DNA from: VFJQ01 sp044226525 | Lineage (GTDB): Bacteria > Verrucomicrobiota > Verrucomicrobiia > Chthoniobacterales > Chthoniobacteraceae | NCBI GenBank assembly: GCA_044226525.1 | Contig: JBGAGV010000031.1 | Span: 46,733 to 110,732 of the forward strand | DNA length: 64,000 nucleotides | Reading direction: 5' to 3' | Part shown: positions 31,482 through 41,191 of the stretch, in pieces | How the letters are laid out: each line of letters begins with the position of its first letter | Numbering within the stretch: position 1 is the stretch's first letter | Notes under the pieces: model-generated | Databases searched by the model: none | The model's input: only the letters and a program-made list of their open reading frames with translations | What the model was told of the DNA's origin: nothing | Made by a program: the position numbers and the translations under genes

Positions 31482-32912
31482 ATGTCCGCGCCCCACCCGG
31501 TTGAAAACAATGGAACGGTCCCCGAACCGGTTTCGTTCTGGCGAAGCGTGGCGCAATCGCTCCGCGGCGAATCGCGCGATTACACCGCCGAACGTCTCGA
31601 CCGCGCCGTGCTGCTGCTGGCCGTGCCGATGGTGCTGGAGATGGTCATGGAATCCCTCTTCGCCCTGTCCGACGTCTTCTGGGTATCGCGACTCGGGAAA
31701 GAAGCTGTGGCGGTCGTTGGCCTCACCGAATCGATCATGACACTCGTGTATGCCGTCGCCATCGGCATCTCGATCGCCGCCACCGCCGTGGTCTCGCGCC
31801 GCATCGGCGAAAAGGAACCGGAGCGCGCGGCGCATGCGGCGGGGCAGATCGTCGTGCTGGGTCTGGGCGTCTCGGTGGTGATCGGCCTTGGGCTCGGCAC
31901 GGCCGCGCCCCACATCCTGCGCTTCATGGGCGCGAGCGAAACGATCGTCTCAACCGGGACGGACTTCTCGCGCATCATGCTGGGTGGGAATGTGACGGTG
32001 TTCCTCATCTTCCTCATCAACGCCATCTTTCGCGGGGCGGGCGATGCGGTGATCGCCATGCGCACCCTCTGGCTGGCGAATGCACTGAACATCGTGCTCG
32101 GGCCGTGTTTCATCTTCGGCTGGGGACCGTTTCCCGAGCTGGGGGTCACGGGCGCGGCCGTCGCGACGAATATCGGGCGCGGCACCGGCGTGCTCTACCA
32201 ACTCTGGCATCTGGCCGGACACCACAGCCGCGTGCGTGTGCGTCTGGCGCACTTGTGGCCTGATCGCGCCATGCTCGCCTCACTGCTTCGCACGGCGGGC
32301 AGCGGCATCGCGCAGTTGCTCATCAGCACGACAAGCTGGGTTGGCCTGTTCAAGATCCTCGCGCTCTTTGGCAGCTCGGCCCTCGCGGGCTATACCATCG
32401 CCATACGGGTGACCATGTTTGCCTTGCTGCCTGCCATCGGACTCGCCAATGCCGGCGCCACGCTCGTCGGGCAGAACCTCGGCGCCGAAAAACCTGACCG
32501 TGCGGAATCCGCCGTGTGGATCGCGACGCGCATCAACACCGGTTTCTTCTTCGTGATCGGCATCCTTCTGGTGGCGTTCGCCGGCCCCATCGTTCAGCTC
32601 TTTACCCACGAACCCGAGGTGCTGGCCTACGGCACTCGGGCGCTGTGGATCGTGAGCCTCGCCTTCCCCCTCTACGCCGCGGGCATGTGTCTCGAAAGTG
32701 CCTTCAATGGCGCAGGTGACACCTGGACTCCCACCCGCTTGAACTTCTTCTGCTTCTGGGTCGGCCAGATTCCCTTAGCCTGGCTGCTCGCCCGCCCGGG
32801 CGGCCTCGGTCCCACGGGGGTCTTTATCGCGGTGCCAGCCGCCTTTTCCCTGCTCGCGATCTGGAGCGGCCTCCTCTTCCGGCGCGGCCGATGGAAGCTC
32901 AAGCAAGTCTAA
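31482..32912 (+). CDS. MATE family efflux transporter
   Basis: The 476-residue protein has the twelve-TM duplicated architecture of MATE (MatE) transporters: LLAVPMVLEMVMESLFALSDVFWVSRLG in the first half, GRGTGVLYQLWH at the join, and NAGATLVGQNLGAEKPDRAESAVWIATRI in the second half, then GTRALWIVSLAF and CLESAFNGAGDTWTPTRLN. MATE proteins export cationic drugs or metabolites in exchange for Na+ or H+. The start at ATG 31482 follows a TTG. It lies 91 bases after yqhA, probably a separate unit. Confidence 0.92.
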   Translation: MSAPHPVENNGTVPEPVSFWRSVAQSLRGESRDYTAERLDRAVLLLAVPMVLEMVMESLFALSDVFWVSRLGKEAVAVVGLTESIMTLVYAVAIGISIAATAVVSRRIGEKEPERAAHAAGQIVVLGLGVSVVIGLGLGTAAPHILRFMGASETIVSTGTDFSRIMLGGNVTVFLIFLINAIFRGAGDAVIAMRTLWLANALNIVLGPCFIFGWGPFPELGVTGAAVATNIGRGTGVLYQLWHLAGHHSRVRVRLAHLWPDRAMLASLLRTAGSGIAQLLISTTSWVGLFKILALFGSSALAGYTIAIRVTMFALLPAIGLANAGATLVGQNLGAEKPDRAESAVWIATRINTGFFFVIGILLVAFAGPIVQLFTHEPEVLAYGTRALWIVSLAFPLYAAGMCLESAFNGAGDTWTPTRLNFFCFWVGQIPLAWLLARPGGLGPTGVFIAVPAAFSLLAIWSGLLFRRGRWKLKQV

Positions 32913-32970
32913 AACGCGCACAATCCCTTGCCTTCCCTCCGTCCAAGGTAATGATGGCACGCTCACCTTC

Positions 32971-33058
32971 GGAAGGATGGCAGAGCGGTTTAATGCGCCG
33001 GTCTTGAAAACCGGAGATGCGAAAGCATCCGTGGGTTCGAATCCCACTCCTTCCGCCA
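32971..33058 (+). tRNA. tRNA-Ser (anticodon UGA), with encoded CCA
   Basis: The acceptor stem GGAAGGA pairs with TCCTTCC, followed by the discriminator G and an encoded CCA (33056-33058). The anticodon loop CTTGAAA reads TGA between matching CCGGT/ACCGG stems. A variable arm of class II length (GAUGCGAAAGCAUC) and the TTCGAAT T-loop fit serine. It lies between the MATE gene and the histidine kinase gene and does not show an integrated element. Confidence 0.97.
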
Positions 33059-33154
33059 CTCCCCCCGCCCGCTGCGGTTGAGAGTTGAGCAAAGGCATCA
33101 GGCGCGCCACACTCCCTTCGAAGCGGACTTCAACCCACAAACCTTCACCCTTTC

Positions 33155-34987
33155 TTGCACGCCACGCTCCAACCGCAGACGCCGCAGAAGGTTTCCATCC
33201 GGGGGAAGGTCTTCTTCGGATTTGGCCTCGGCGTGGTCATGCTGGTGGGCATCGCCATCATCGCCTGGCGCAGCACGCAGCACTTCCTCGTGACGGCGGA
33301 ACTCGTCGCTCACTCGCGCGCGGTGCTGGAGACGGAGGAAAAAGTGCTGCGTCACCTGATGGAGATGGAGAGCGCGCGGCGCGGCTATCTGCTCACCGGC
33401 GACGAGAAGCAACTGCGCGGGTTTCAGGACGCGAAGGCGCTGGTGAACGAGAATTTCTCACTCCTCCAGGGGCTCGTCGCCGAGGACGAGGAAACACTGC
33501 AGCGGACGGCAAAAATTCGCAGCCTGCTCGACGCCAGTTACGTCAAACAGACCGCGGAAATCGATGCGCGCCGGCAGAGTGGATTCAAGGTGGCGCAGGA
33601 CCTGTTCGTGCGCGCGGACAGTGAGCAGGTGAATCGAGAGATTCACGCCGTGGTGCGCGACTTCGAGGAACGCGAGCGGATGCGGCTGAACGAGCGCGCC
33701 GACACCACGAAATTTGTCGGCGCGGCCACGACGCTGGTGATCATCGTCGGATCGAGCGTCGCTTTCATCGCCCTCGTCGGCGCCGGCTGGATGATCCTGC
33801 GCGATATCGCCAAACGGCGGCGCGCCGAGGCGGCGTTGGGCGAGCAGGCGCGGCTGCTGAATGAAATCATCGACACCATGCCCGACCTCATCGTGCTCAA
33901 AGATGCACAGGGCCGTATCGTGCTCGATAACCGCGCGCACCGCCGCTACCTCGGCGTGCAACCGGGCGAAACGCTGAACGGCAAGAGCGCCACCGATCTT
34001 TACCCCAAGGAAATCGCCCAGCAGCAGGCAGCCGACGATCGTTTTGTGCTCTCGACGGGCGCCCCGATTCGTAATCGAGAGGAACCCGCGCGCCCCTCCT
34101 CCCCGAATATCCACTGGCTCTCCACCACGCGCATGCCCCTGCGCGACGCAACCGGGCGGGTCGTCGGCCTGGTGGGGGTGAGCACGGACATCACCCAACG
34201 CAAAGCGGACGAAGAAAAGCTCCAGCGCTTCGCCGCACAGCTCGAGCGGAGCAACGCGGAACTGCAAAACTTTGCCAGCGTGGCCTCGCACGATCTACAG
34301 GAACCGCTGAGGAAGATTCAGGCGTTTGGTGACCGGCTTGCAGCAAAGTGTGGCGATCAGCTCGGAGAGCAGGGCCGGGGTTATCTCGAGCGCATGCAAA
34401 ACGCGGCGCAGCGCATGCAAACGCTCATCCAGGACCTGCTCCAGCTTTCGCGCGTAACCAGCCGGGCGCAGCCCTTCCAGTCCTGCGATCTGGGTAAGAT
34501 CGTGACCGATGTGGTGAGCGATCTGGAGGTCCGCATCGAGCAGACTGGCGGCAAGGTCGAAGTAAACGGCTTGCCAACGATCGACGCCGACCCGCTCCAG
34601 ATGCGGCAGCTTTTCCAGAACCTCATCGCGAATGCGCTCAAATTCCACAAGCCGGACGTGCCTCCGGTGGTGCGCATCACCGCCGATATTGTCTGGGCCA
34701 CCGATCATTCGCTGACCGGGGCAAAGCCGCGCGATCAACTGGTCGAGATCACCGTCGAGGACAACGGCATCGGCTTCGACGCCAAATTCGCCGAGCAGAT
34801 TTTCGTGGTCTTCCAGCGGCTCCACACCAAACAGGAATACGAAGGCACCGGAATCGGGCTGGCCGTCTGCCGCAAAATTACGGATAGGCACGGGGGCCGC
34901 ATCGTGGCACAAAGCAGTGAAGGCCGGGGTGCTACGTTTGTGATTACCCTCCCGGTCAAACAAACTTCCGAACCCGAAAACCCATGA
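33155..34987 (+). CDS. Membrane sensor histidine kinase: CHASE3, PAS, HisKA, HATPase
   Basis: The 610-residue protein has TM1 at about 20-38, a CHASE3 sensor (about 45-180, with EMESARRGYLLTGDE), TM2 (about 187-213), a PAS domain (about 230-350), and a HisKA domain with the phospho-acceptor His379 in ASVASHDLQEPLRK. The HATPase region has NLIANALKFHKP, VEDNGIGFD and GTGIGLAVCRKI. The start is a TTG at 33155; no better start keeps TM1. It would phosphorylate the response regulator whose gene overlaps its end (ATGA, 34984-34987). The ligand is unknown. Confidence 0.9.
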   Translation: MHATLQPQTPQKVSIRGKVFFGFGLGVVMLVGIAIIAWRSTQHFLVTAELVAHSRAVLETEEKVLRHLMEMESARRGYLLTGDEKQLRGFQDAKALVNENFSLLQGLVAEDEETLQRTAKIRSLLDASYVKQTAEIDARRQSGFKVAQDLFVRADSEQVNREIHAVVRDFEERERMRLNERADTTKFVGAATTLVIIVGSSVAFIALVGAGWMILRDIAKRRRAEAALGEQARLLNEIIDTMPDLIVLKDAQGRIVLDNRAHRRYLGVQPGETLNGKSATDLYPKEIAQQQAADDRFVLSTGAPIRNREEPARPSSPNIHWLSTTRMPLRDATGRVVGLVGVSTDITQRKADEEKLQRFAAQLERSNAELQNFASVASHDLQEPLRKIQAFGDRLAAKCGDQLGEQGRGYLERMQNAAQRMQTLIQDLLQLSRVTSRAQPFQSCDLGKIVTDVVSDLEVRIEQTGGKVEVNGLPTIDADPLQMRQLFQNLIANALKFHKPDVPPVVRITADIVWATDHSLTGAKPRDQLVEITVEDNGIGFDAKFAEQIFVVFQRLHTKQEYEGTGIGLAVCRKITDRHGGRIVAQSSEGRGATFVITLPVKQTSEPENP

Positions 34988-35442
34988 ATAGCGTCCAAAA
35001 AGCTATGCCGATCACCATCCTGATGGCCGACGACGATGCCGACGACCGCCAGCTCACCCGCGAGGCGCTGGAGGACGCGCGCCTCATCAACGACATCCGC
35101 TTCGTCGAGAACGGCGAGGAGTTGCTCGACTACCTGCACCGCCGCGGCAAGTATGCCGCGCCCGCCGAGGCGCCGCGCCCGGGGCTCATCCTGCTCGACC
35201 TGAACATGCCGCGCAAAGACGGACGCGTCGTGCTGAAGGAGCTCAAACAGGACCCGGATCTGCGCACCATTCCGGTAGTCGTGCTCACCACTTCGAAGTC
35301 CGACGAGGACATCTACCGCAGCTACGATCTTGGCGTGAACAGCTACATCGTGAAGCCGGTCACTTTCGAAGCACTCGTCGATATCCTCCAGACGCTGGAG
35401 AAATACTGGTTCGAAATCGTCGAGCTTCCGCCGCAGCAGTAA
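34984..35442 (+). CDS. Single-domain response regulator (Rcp1-like)
   Basis: The 152-residue receiver domain has no output domain. The acidic pocket is in LMADDDADDR, the phospho-acceptor Asp72 in LILLDLNMPRKDG, Thr102 in VLTTS and Lys124 in IVKPV. The 'VENGEELLDYLHRRG' insertion with PRPGLILLDLNMPRKDG is typical of Rcp1-type regulators paired with phytochrome-like or CHASE kinases. ATG 34984 overlaps the kinase stop by four bases. The output is presumably a phosphorelay or protein-protein contact. Confidence 0.92.
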   Translation: MNSVQKAMPITILMADDDADDRQLTREALEDARLINDIRFVENGEELLDYLHRRGKYAAPAEAPRPGLILLDLNMPRKDGRVVLKELKQDPDLRTIPVVVLTTSKSDEDIYRSYDLGVNSYIVKPVTFEALVDILQTLEKYWFEIVELPPQQ

Positions 35443-35457
35443 CGCAGCCGCCGGCGC

Positions 35458-36813
35458 GTGTTCGACTCCGTCGCACCCAGTTCGCCCCCTTCGCTCACCG
35501 GCATTCGCGGCTGGCTCATCGACGCCGTGGAGTTCGGCCAGCTCCGTTCCTGGCCGGACGGCGCGCTGGTGATCGAGGACGGCCTCATCGTCGAGGTCGG
35601 CGATTTCCACACGCTCTCGAAAAAGCCGCGCCCGCAACCGATCCGGTGGCAGCATTCGGATCGCGTCGTCATTTTCCCCGGTCTCATCGACCTGCACACG
35701 CACGCGCCGCAATACCCGGCGGTGGCACGCGGCACCAGCGAGCTGTTGCCGTGGCTGCGCCAATACATTTTCCCGCTCGAGAAGGAATACACCGGCCCGC
35801 GCGGCCGGCGTGAAGCGGCGGCGTTTATCGCCGAAGTGGCTCGCCACGGGACCACCACAGCGATGCTTTACACGGCGATCTTCGAGGACTCGTGCGATGC
35901 CGCCTTCCAGGCCGCCGCGGACAAAGGCCTGCGTGCCATCATCGGAAAAATGATGATGGACGTGGGCAGCTACGGTTCGCACCAGCCATCCAAGATCCTT
36001 TCCATTTCGCTAAACGAGACCGAGCGACTCATCAAAAAGTGGCACGGTCAAAACGCCGGCTTGCTCGAATACGCCGTGAGCCCACGCTTCGCCGTTTCAT
36101 GCTCGGAGCGGCTGATGTGCAGCGCCGCCGAACTGGCGAAGCAGCATGGCACATACGTCCAGACGCACCTCGCCGAAAATCGCGAGGAGATCGAGAAGGT
36201 CCGCCACCTCTTTCCGCAGGCGCAAGATTACACCGATGTGTATGCGCGCTGCGGGCTGCTCGGACCGCGCACCGTCTTCGGTCACTGCATCCATCTCAGC
36301 CAGCGCGAGCGTGACGCCATCGCGGCAGCGGGAGCGGCCATCGCTCATTGCCCCACCGCGAATCTTTTCCTCCGCAGCGGTATTCTCCCGCTCGATACCG
36401 CGCGCAACGCTGGCATTCGCGTGGGCCTCGGCAGCGATGTGGCGGCGGGAGCGGAACTGAACCTGTGGCGCGTGATGCGGGCGGCCGTGGAGTCCCAGAC
36501 CGCGCGTTCCTTCTACGAACCGAACGCATCGCCGCTCTCCCCCGCCGGAGCACTGCACCTCGCCACGCAAGGCGCCGCCGAAGCGCTCGGCAAGGGACGC
36601 GTCCTTGGCAGCTTCGACATCGGCAAGGAAGCCGACCTCACCGTCATGGATCTCGGCCCATTGCTGCCGTATCGCACCAAAGGCGTCGCGAGCAGCCTGA
36701 GCGCGGACGACGTCGTAAGTCTGTGCGTTTATCGCGGCGGCCCCGAGGCGGTTGTCGAAACCTACGTCCGCGGGCGCAGTATCTATCAGGCTCCAGCGCC
36801 GGAGCTGTTTTGA
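35458..36813 (+). CDS. guaD: Guanine deaminase
   Basis: The 451-residue amidohydrolase carries the zinc site and family motifs of guanine deaminase: FPGLIDLHTHAPQYP, VSPRFAVSCSERLM, VQTHLAENREEIE, FGHCIHLSQRE, HCPTANLFLRSG and VGLGSDVAAG. It hydrolyses guanine to xanthine and ammonia in purine salvage or catabolism. It opens with a GTG at 35458, 16 bases after the response regulator stop. The adjacent genes (nadC, birA) are metabolic but not purine-specific. Confidence 0.88.
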   Translation: MFDSVAPSSPPSLTGIRGWLIDAVEFGQLRSWPDGALVIEDGLIVEVGDFHTLSKKPRPQPIRWQHSDRVVIFPGLIDLHTHAPQYPAVARGTSELLPWLRQYIFPLEKEYTGPRGRREAAAFIAEVARHGTTTAMLYTAIFEDSCDAAFQAAADKGLRAIIGKMMMDVGSYGSHQPSKILSISLNETERLIKKWHGQNAGLLEYAVSPRFAVSCSERLMCSAAELAKQHGTYVQTHLAENREEIEKVRHLFPQAQDYTDVYARCGLLGPRTVFGHCIHLSQRERDAIAAAGAAIAHCPTANLFLRSGILPLDTARNAGIRVGLGSDVAAGAELNLWRVMRAAVESQTARSFYEPNASPLSPAGALHLATQGAAEALGKGRVLGSFDIGKEADLTVMDLGPLLPYRTKGVASSLSADDVVSLCVYRGGPEAVVETYVRGRSIYQAPAPELF

Positions 36814-36876
36814 CCTCCCCGGGACGGGGCTTGAATTTGAGCCGCCCCGCCTGAGAGCATCGCCTTTCACCGCACC

Positions 36877-37764
36877 ATGCCGGCTCCATCCACTTCCACT
36901 GCCGCCGTCACTTCGCTGCCCGATCCGCCGCGCCCGTCGGCCCACGACCCGATCGCCATCGCCCTGGTCGAAGACATCGGCCCGGGCGATCTAACCTCGC
37001 GTTATTTCACGACCGATGAACGCCGCTCCGCGCGCATCTTTGTGAAGGAGCCAGCCGTCGCCGCCGGGGTGGAGACGGCCGCGGAAGTCTTTCGCCGCGT
37101 CGATCCACTGATCGCCGTGAAAATCGTGCGCCCGTCCGGCTGCGCTCTCGAACCCGGCGAGACGGTTCTCGAAATCACCGGCACGACTAGTTCGATCCTC
37201 ACGGCGGAACGTGTCGCCCTCAATTTCATCCAGCGCCTCTCTGGAGTCGCCACCCTCACGCGCCGCTACGTGGATGCGGTCCAGCCGCACTCCGCTAAAA
37301 TCCTGGACACGCGCAAGACCACGCCCGGACTGCGGGCACTGGAAAAAGCCGCCGTCGTCGCGGGCGGCGGCGTAAACCATCGCTTCGGCCTCTACGACAT
37401 GGTGATGGTGAAGGACAACCACCTCGCCGCGGGTCAGGACGCTGCCAAACTGGGCGAAGCCATCGCGCGATTCCGCCAGGCCAATCCCGGGATCCGCGTC
37501 GAGGTCGAAGCCGACCGACTCGACCAGGTGCGCGATTTCCTCGCCCTTGATGGCATCGACGTGATCCTTCTCGATAACATGAGCTGCGAGGACATGACCG
37601 AAGCCGTGCGGCTCGGGACGGGGCGCGTGAAGTTCGAAGCGAGCGGCGGCGTGAATCTGGACACCGTCGGTTCCATCGCGGCGACGGGAGTCGATTTCAT
37701 CTCCGTGGGTGCACTGACGCACTCGGCGCGGGCGATCGACTTTTCCCTCGAACTCAATCCATGA
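36877..37764 (+). CDS. nadC: Nicotinate-nucleotide pyrophosphorylase (carboxylating)
   Basis: The 295-residue protein shows NadC motifs: EDIGPGDLTSRYF at the N-terminus, ERVALNFIQRLSGVAT, ILDTRKTTPGLRALEK, GGGVNHRFGLYDMVMVKDNH, VEVEADRLDQV and FEASGGVNLDTV. It condenses quinolinate with PRPP to give nicotinate mononucleotide in de novo NAD synthesis. Its TGA overlaps the birA start (ATGA, 37761-37764). The N-terminal 20 residues are a Ser/Thr/Pro-rich extension. Confidence 0.96.
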   Translation: MPAPSTSTAAVTSLPDPPRPSAHDPIAIALVEDIGPGDLTSRYFTTDERRSARIFVKEPAVAAGVETAAEVFRRVDPLIAVKIVRPSGCALEPGETVLEITGTTSSILTAERVALNFIQRLSGVATLTRRYVDAVQPHSAKILDTRKTTPGLRALEKAAVVAGGGVNHRFGLYDMVMVKDNHLAAGQDAAKLGEAIARFRQANPGIRVEVEADRLDQVRDFLALDGIDVILLDNMSCEDMTEAVRLGTGRVKFEASGGVNLDTVGSIAATGVDFISVGALTHSARAIDFSLELNP

Positions 37765-38750
37765 GCACGCTCGATGCGGCGCTGCTCGGAGCACTTCGCC
37801 GGGCGACCATCCACGTTCCGCGATCGGAACTGGCAGCCTTGCTCCGGATTGATGCAGCCGACGTGACCCGCCGCATTGACGGTCTGCGCGAAGCTGGTTT
37901 CGAGATCGATGAGCGTCCGGGGCTCGGCTATCGGCTCACCGGCTCACCCGACCGCCTCATTGCCGACGATCTCCGCGCACGGCTTGGCGCCTCCTCGTTG
38001 ATCCGCGACATCATCGTCTTTGCCGAGACCGATTCGACGAACCAACGCGCACTGGAAATCGGTCTCAACTGCGCGCCAGCCGGTGTCGCGATCTTCGCGG
38101 AAAAACAGACGACAGGACGCGGACGGTTTGGCCGGCGCTGGGAATCGGCCTCCCATCTCGGGCTGTGGTTTTCCGTCCTGCTGCGACCGGCCTTGCCGTT
38201 GGAATCGTGGTCGCGTCTCACCACCTGGGCAGCGGTCGTCGTGGCCGAAGCCGTCGAGGAGGTCGCGGGGTCCGAGATATCGATCAAGTGGCCGAACGAC
38301 CTCGAAATTCGCGGCTCCAAGCTGGCGGGAATTTTAACCGAGCTCCAAAGCGATTCCGCGGGGCAGCATTTCGCCGTGGTCGGCATCGGAATGAATGTGA
38401 ATCACGCATCCGAGGATTTTCCACCTGAGTTACAGGCCCGCGCGACTTCGCTGCGCATCACGACGCGTCGAACCATCGATCGCGCCGCGCTCGCCGCCGC
38501 CATGCTGCGCGCCATGACCCGTCGTGCCGCCGATGTATTGGATGCCGGTTTCCCCGGATTACTCGCAGAAGCAAGCCGGCGCAGTTCCTTGCTCGGAAAA
38601 GCCATCGCCCTGCAAACCTCGACCGAGCGCATCGAGGGCATCGCCGAGGCTCTCGCACCAGATGGCCGCCTGATCGTGCGCCTCGTCTCCGGTGCGACTG
38701 AAATCGTCGGCGCTGGAGAGGCCACCATCCTGACCGGAGTGCCCCGGTAG
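37761..38750 (+). CDS. birA: Bifunctional biotin-protein ligase / biotin operon repressor
   Basis: The 329-residue protein has an N-terminal winged helix (about 1-62), the biotin-binding loop GRGRFGRRW (119-127), the KWPND motif (176-180), LAGILTEL and a C-terminal SH3-like cap. It activates biotin with ATP and transfers it to carboxylase carrier proteins, and the HTH suggests it can also repress biotin genes. ATGA overlap with nadC. No biotin operon is in the window. Confidence 0.94.
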   Translation: MSTLDAALLGALRRATIHVPRSELAALLRIDAADVTRRIDGLREAGFEIDERPGLGYRLTGSPDRLIADDLRARLGASSLIRDIIVFAETDSTNQRALEIGLNCAPAGVAIFAEKQTTGRGRFGRRWESASHLGLWFSVLLRPALPLESWSRLTTWAAVVVAEAVEEVAGSEISIKWPNDLEIRGSKLAGILTELQSDSAGQHFAVVGIGMNVNHASEDFPPELQARATSLRITTRRTIDRAALAAAMLRAMTRRAADVLDAGFPGLLAEASRRSSLLGKAIALQTSTERIEGIAEALAPDGRLIVRLVSGATEIVGAGEATILTGVPR

Positions 38751-38755
38751 CGTTT

Positions 38756-40393
38756 CTATCGGTCGGAGAGCGGCACCACTTCCACGTTCGAAAACTCCAC
38801 CGCCCCGCCGTAGGTCACGAAACCGAGTTCGTCCGGAAGGGGCAAGGTCCAGCCAAGCTTGGGGTCGTCGAAAAGTGAAAGGTCGCGGCGTTTGCCCTGC
38901 CAGCGGATCAACGCGCGGTGATTTACCTCCACCATGATCGTCGCGCCATCATAGTAGGGACCGACTTTGACCGACACAGAGATCGGCTCGCCGATCGGCA
39001 ACGACTGCGGAGTGGACGTTTCGTTCTGGTCCCAGCGCGCCTGTTTCACCATGCCCAGACCGGAACTGCCATTGAGGTTCAGGATGAGCCCCGTGCGCGT
39101 ATCGCCAACCGGGAGAACCACTCCAGCGTCGGAGGTCGGCGTGAGCAGCACGAGGTCGAAGCCAAGCCGATACGATCGGCCTTCGGCGCGGAATGGCAGG
39201 CGCACGCGATGCGATTGATCGGGCGCCACATGGGCATGACTGAGCGTGCCGCCAGGGCGATTCTCTTTCCAGCGCCAATCGCCGGAAACGATCGCGGTCC
39301 GCAGGTCGAGTGCCCTGAGAATGGAGCCATCGTTAACGGGTTCAGGCTGCGCGGGAGTAAGCGGAGCGGACGTAACCGGAGACGGTGTCTGCGAGCGATA
39401 GAGCGCAACGACACTGATCAGAACGACGGGAAAGGCGAGGGTGAGGATGAGCCACCATGGAACGAAACGCCTGCGAATCGGCGAACTGCGAATGCCATCG
39501 ACTGCGGTCCGCACTTCGCTCGCCTGCTGATACCGACGCTCCGGTTCGGTTTGGAGCGCCTTGTTCACCACCCCATCGAGACGTGCATCCGTGTTCACCT
39601 TGCGAGACGGCGGTTCCCATGCGCCGCGCGGAAGCTGGCCCGTGAGCATCTCGTAGAGCATCACACCGAGGCTGAAAATATCAGAGCGGGCATCGACTTC
39701 GCGGCCGTCGAGTTGCTCGGGCGCCATGTAGTCCGGCGTCCCGATGACGCTGCCGGGCACGCTTTGGCGGCTGCTGCGGACCGTGGATTCCGGGTGGAGT
39801 TTGGCGAGACCGAAATCGGCGACCTTCACCGCGCCGCCATGCGCGATGAGGACATTCGCCGGCTTGATATCGCGATGCACGACTCCGGCCTGATGCGCGA
39901 ACTGGAGGGCATCGCAGACCCGGCTCACGATCTCCAGCGCCTGGACAGGCCGCAATGACGCCGCCTGGATGAGATGCGCGAGGTCGGTGCCATCGACGTA
40001 TTCCATGACGAAGTAGAGGTGGCCGTCGCTGGTTTGGCCGAACTCGAAAATCGCAACGATGTTCGGATGATGCAGCTTCGCGAGGGCGCGGGCCTCGATC
40101 CGGAAACGCGCGGCAAAATCGTCGTCCGCCGCCGCTTCCGGAGGCATGAGCTTGATGGCCACCTCGCGGTCGAGGTTTGCCTGCCGCGCGCGATAGACCG
40201 CCCCCATGCCACCACGGCCAATCAGCGCCACGACTTCGTAGGCCGGGAACAGGGGGGCGATGACCTCGACCGGCGGCGGCTCCCACGCGCGCAGCAAGGC
40301 GGCGATATCGAACCGCTGGGTGGCCCACGCAAAGAGCGCACGAGGATCGATGCCCTCGACCGTGTCGCGTGGTGGTGGCGAATCGGCGTCCAT
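38756..40393 (-). CDS. Membrane Ser/Thr protein kinase with a C-terminal extracytoplasmic domain
   Basis: The 545-residue protein has a kinase domain at about 50-315 with GRGGMGAVY, catalytic Lys81, HRDIKPAN (Asp175), DFGLA (193-197), GTPDYMAPEQ and SDIFSLGVMLYEMLTG. A TM segment follows (about 314-336) and then a 200-residue outer domain rich in beta strands (FRAEGRSYRLGFDLVLL, VEFSNVEVVPL), of the LamG/DUF1080-like type. Start ATG 40393. It directly follows the ECF sigma gene (stop at 40394), a pairing common in Planctomycetes and Verrucomicrobia, where kinases are thought to control the sigma factor. Confidence 0.92.
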   Translation of the reverse strand: MDADSPPPRDTVEGIDPRALFAWATQRFDIAALLRAWEPPPVEVIAPLFPAYEVVALIGRGGMGAVYRARQANLDREVAIKLMPPEAAADDDFAARFRIEARALAKLHHPNIVAIFEFGQTSDGHLYFVMEYVDGTDLAHLIQAASLRPVQALEIVSRVCDALQFAHQAGVVHRDIKPANVLIAHGGAVKVADFGLAKLHPESTVRSSRQSVPGSVIGTPDYMAPEQLDGREVDARSDIFSLGVMLYEMLTGQLPRGAWEPPSRKVNTDARLDGVVNKALQTEPERRYQQASEVRTAVDGIRSSPIRRRFVPWWLILTLAFPVVLISVVALYRSQTPSPVTSAPLTPAQPEPVNDGSILRALDLRTAIVSGDWRWKENRPGGTLSHAHVAPDQSHRVRLPFRAEGRSYRLGFDLVLLTPTSDAGVVLPVGDTRTGLILNLNGSSGLGMVKQARWDQNETSTPQSLPIGEPISVSVKVGPYYDGATIMVEVNHRALIRWQGKRRDLSLFDDPKLGWTLPLPDELGFVTYGGAVEFSNVEVVPLSDR

Positions 40394-41125
40394 TCAACCG
40401 AGGGCCTTGAAGAGCGCTGCGATTTCTTCATCCACTTCGGCCTCGCTCGATACATCGAGACTCGACGCCACGGCTTCGAGCAGGTGCTCGCGGTAGCGTT
40501 TGCGCAGCCGGAAAGCGGCCACCCGCGCGGCGCCCTCACTCAAGCCGAGCGCCGAGCCGAGTTCGGAAAAGGACGCCTCGCCATCACCGGCGAGCGAGGG
40601 CTTCAACGCCTCGAACACTTCCGCCTTTCCCTGCGCCGCATAGTCCGCCCGCAGCGCGTTCATCGCATCTTCAAGCAGCGTGAGCGCCCAGCGCCGATGA
40701 TAAATGGCCTCGGGCGTCAGCGTATCCGCCGGCTCACGCGCGTAGCGGTCCTCGGCGGCAAGTTCATCGATCGACACCGGCGCCAATCCCCCGCCCCGCT
40801 TCAGCCGCTGGGTCTTGCGCCACTCGGCACGGAGGAAGTTTTGCAAAGCCGTGAGCAGAAACGTGCGCAAGCGTCCGCGCCCGGGATCGGCAGTGGCCAG
40901 CATCCCATTTTCCAGAATGTGGGCGAAGAAACTCTGCGTGAAATCCTTCGCCTCCTCCGGGCCGTGACCGCTGCGCCGCACATAAGCGTAGAGCGGATAC
41001 CAATAGCTCGCACACAGTCGCTCAAGGGCCACGTGAGCGCAGGCAGCATCGCCCGAACGAAGCTGGGCAACGAGGCTCCAGCGCGTCGGGTTAAAAGCGG
41101 GCGAGGCGTGGACGGAGGATGGCAA
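40394..41125 (-). CDS. ECF-family sigma factor, kinase-linked type
   Basis: The 243-residue protein has region 2 (WSLVAQLRSGD, YWYPLYAYVRRSGHGPEEAKDFTQSFFAHIL, RTFLLTALQNFLRAEWRK) and region 4 (FSELGSALGLSEGAARVAAFRLRKRYREHLLEAV). The DFTQSFFAHIL segment is typical of the sigma subfamily adjacent to Ser/Thr kinases in Planctomycetes and Verrucomicrobia. A C-terminal tail follows region 4. It is directly followed by the kinase gene with no gap. Promoters controlled by it are unknown. Confidence 0.88.
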   Translation of the reverse strand: MPSSVHASPAFNPTRWSLVAQLRSGDAACAHVALERLCASYWYPLYAYVRRSGHGPEEAKDFTQSFFAHILENGMLATADPGRGRLRTFLLTALQNFLRAEWRKTQRLKRGGGLAPVSIDELAAEDRYAREPADTLTPEAIYHRRWALTLLEDAMNALRADYAAQGKAEVFEALKPSLAGDGEASFSELGSALGLSEGAARVAAFRLRKRYREHLLEAVASSLDVSSEAEVDEEIAALFKALG

Positions 41126-41191
41126 CGTCCTAGTGTATGCCGGAAACGAGCCGGCGTTACATGCGGAATTCTCCGCCTGACTCGCCGGCCC

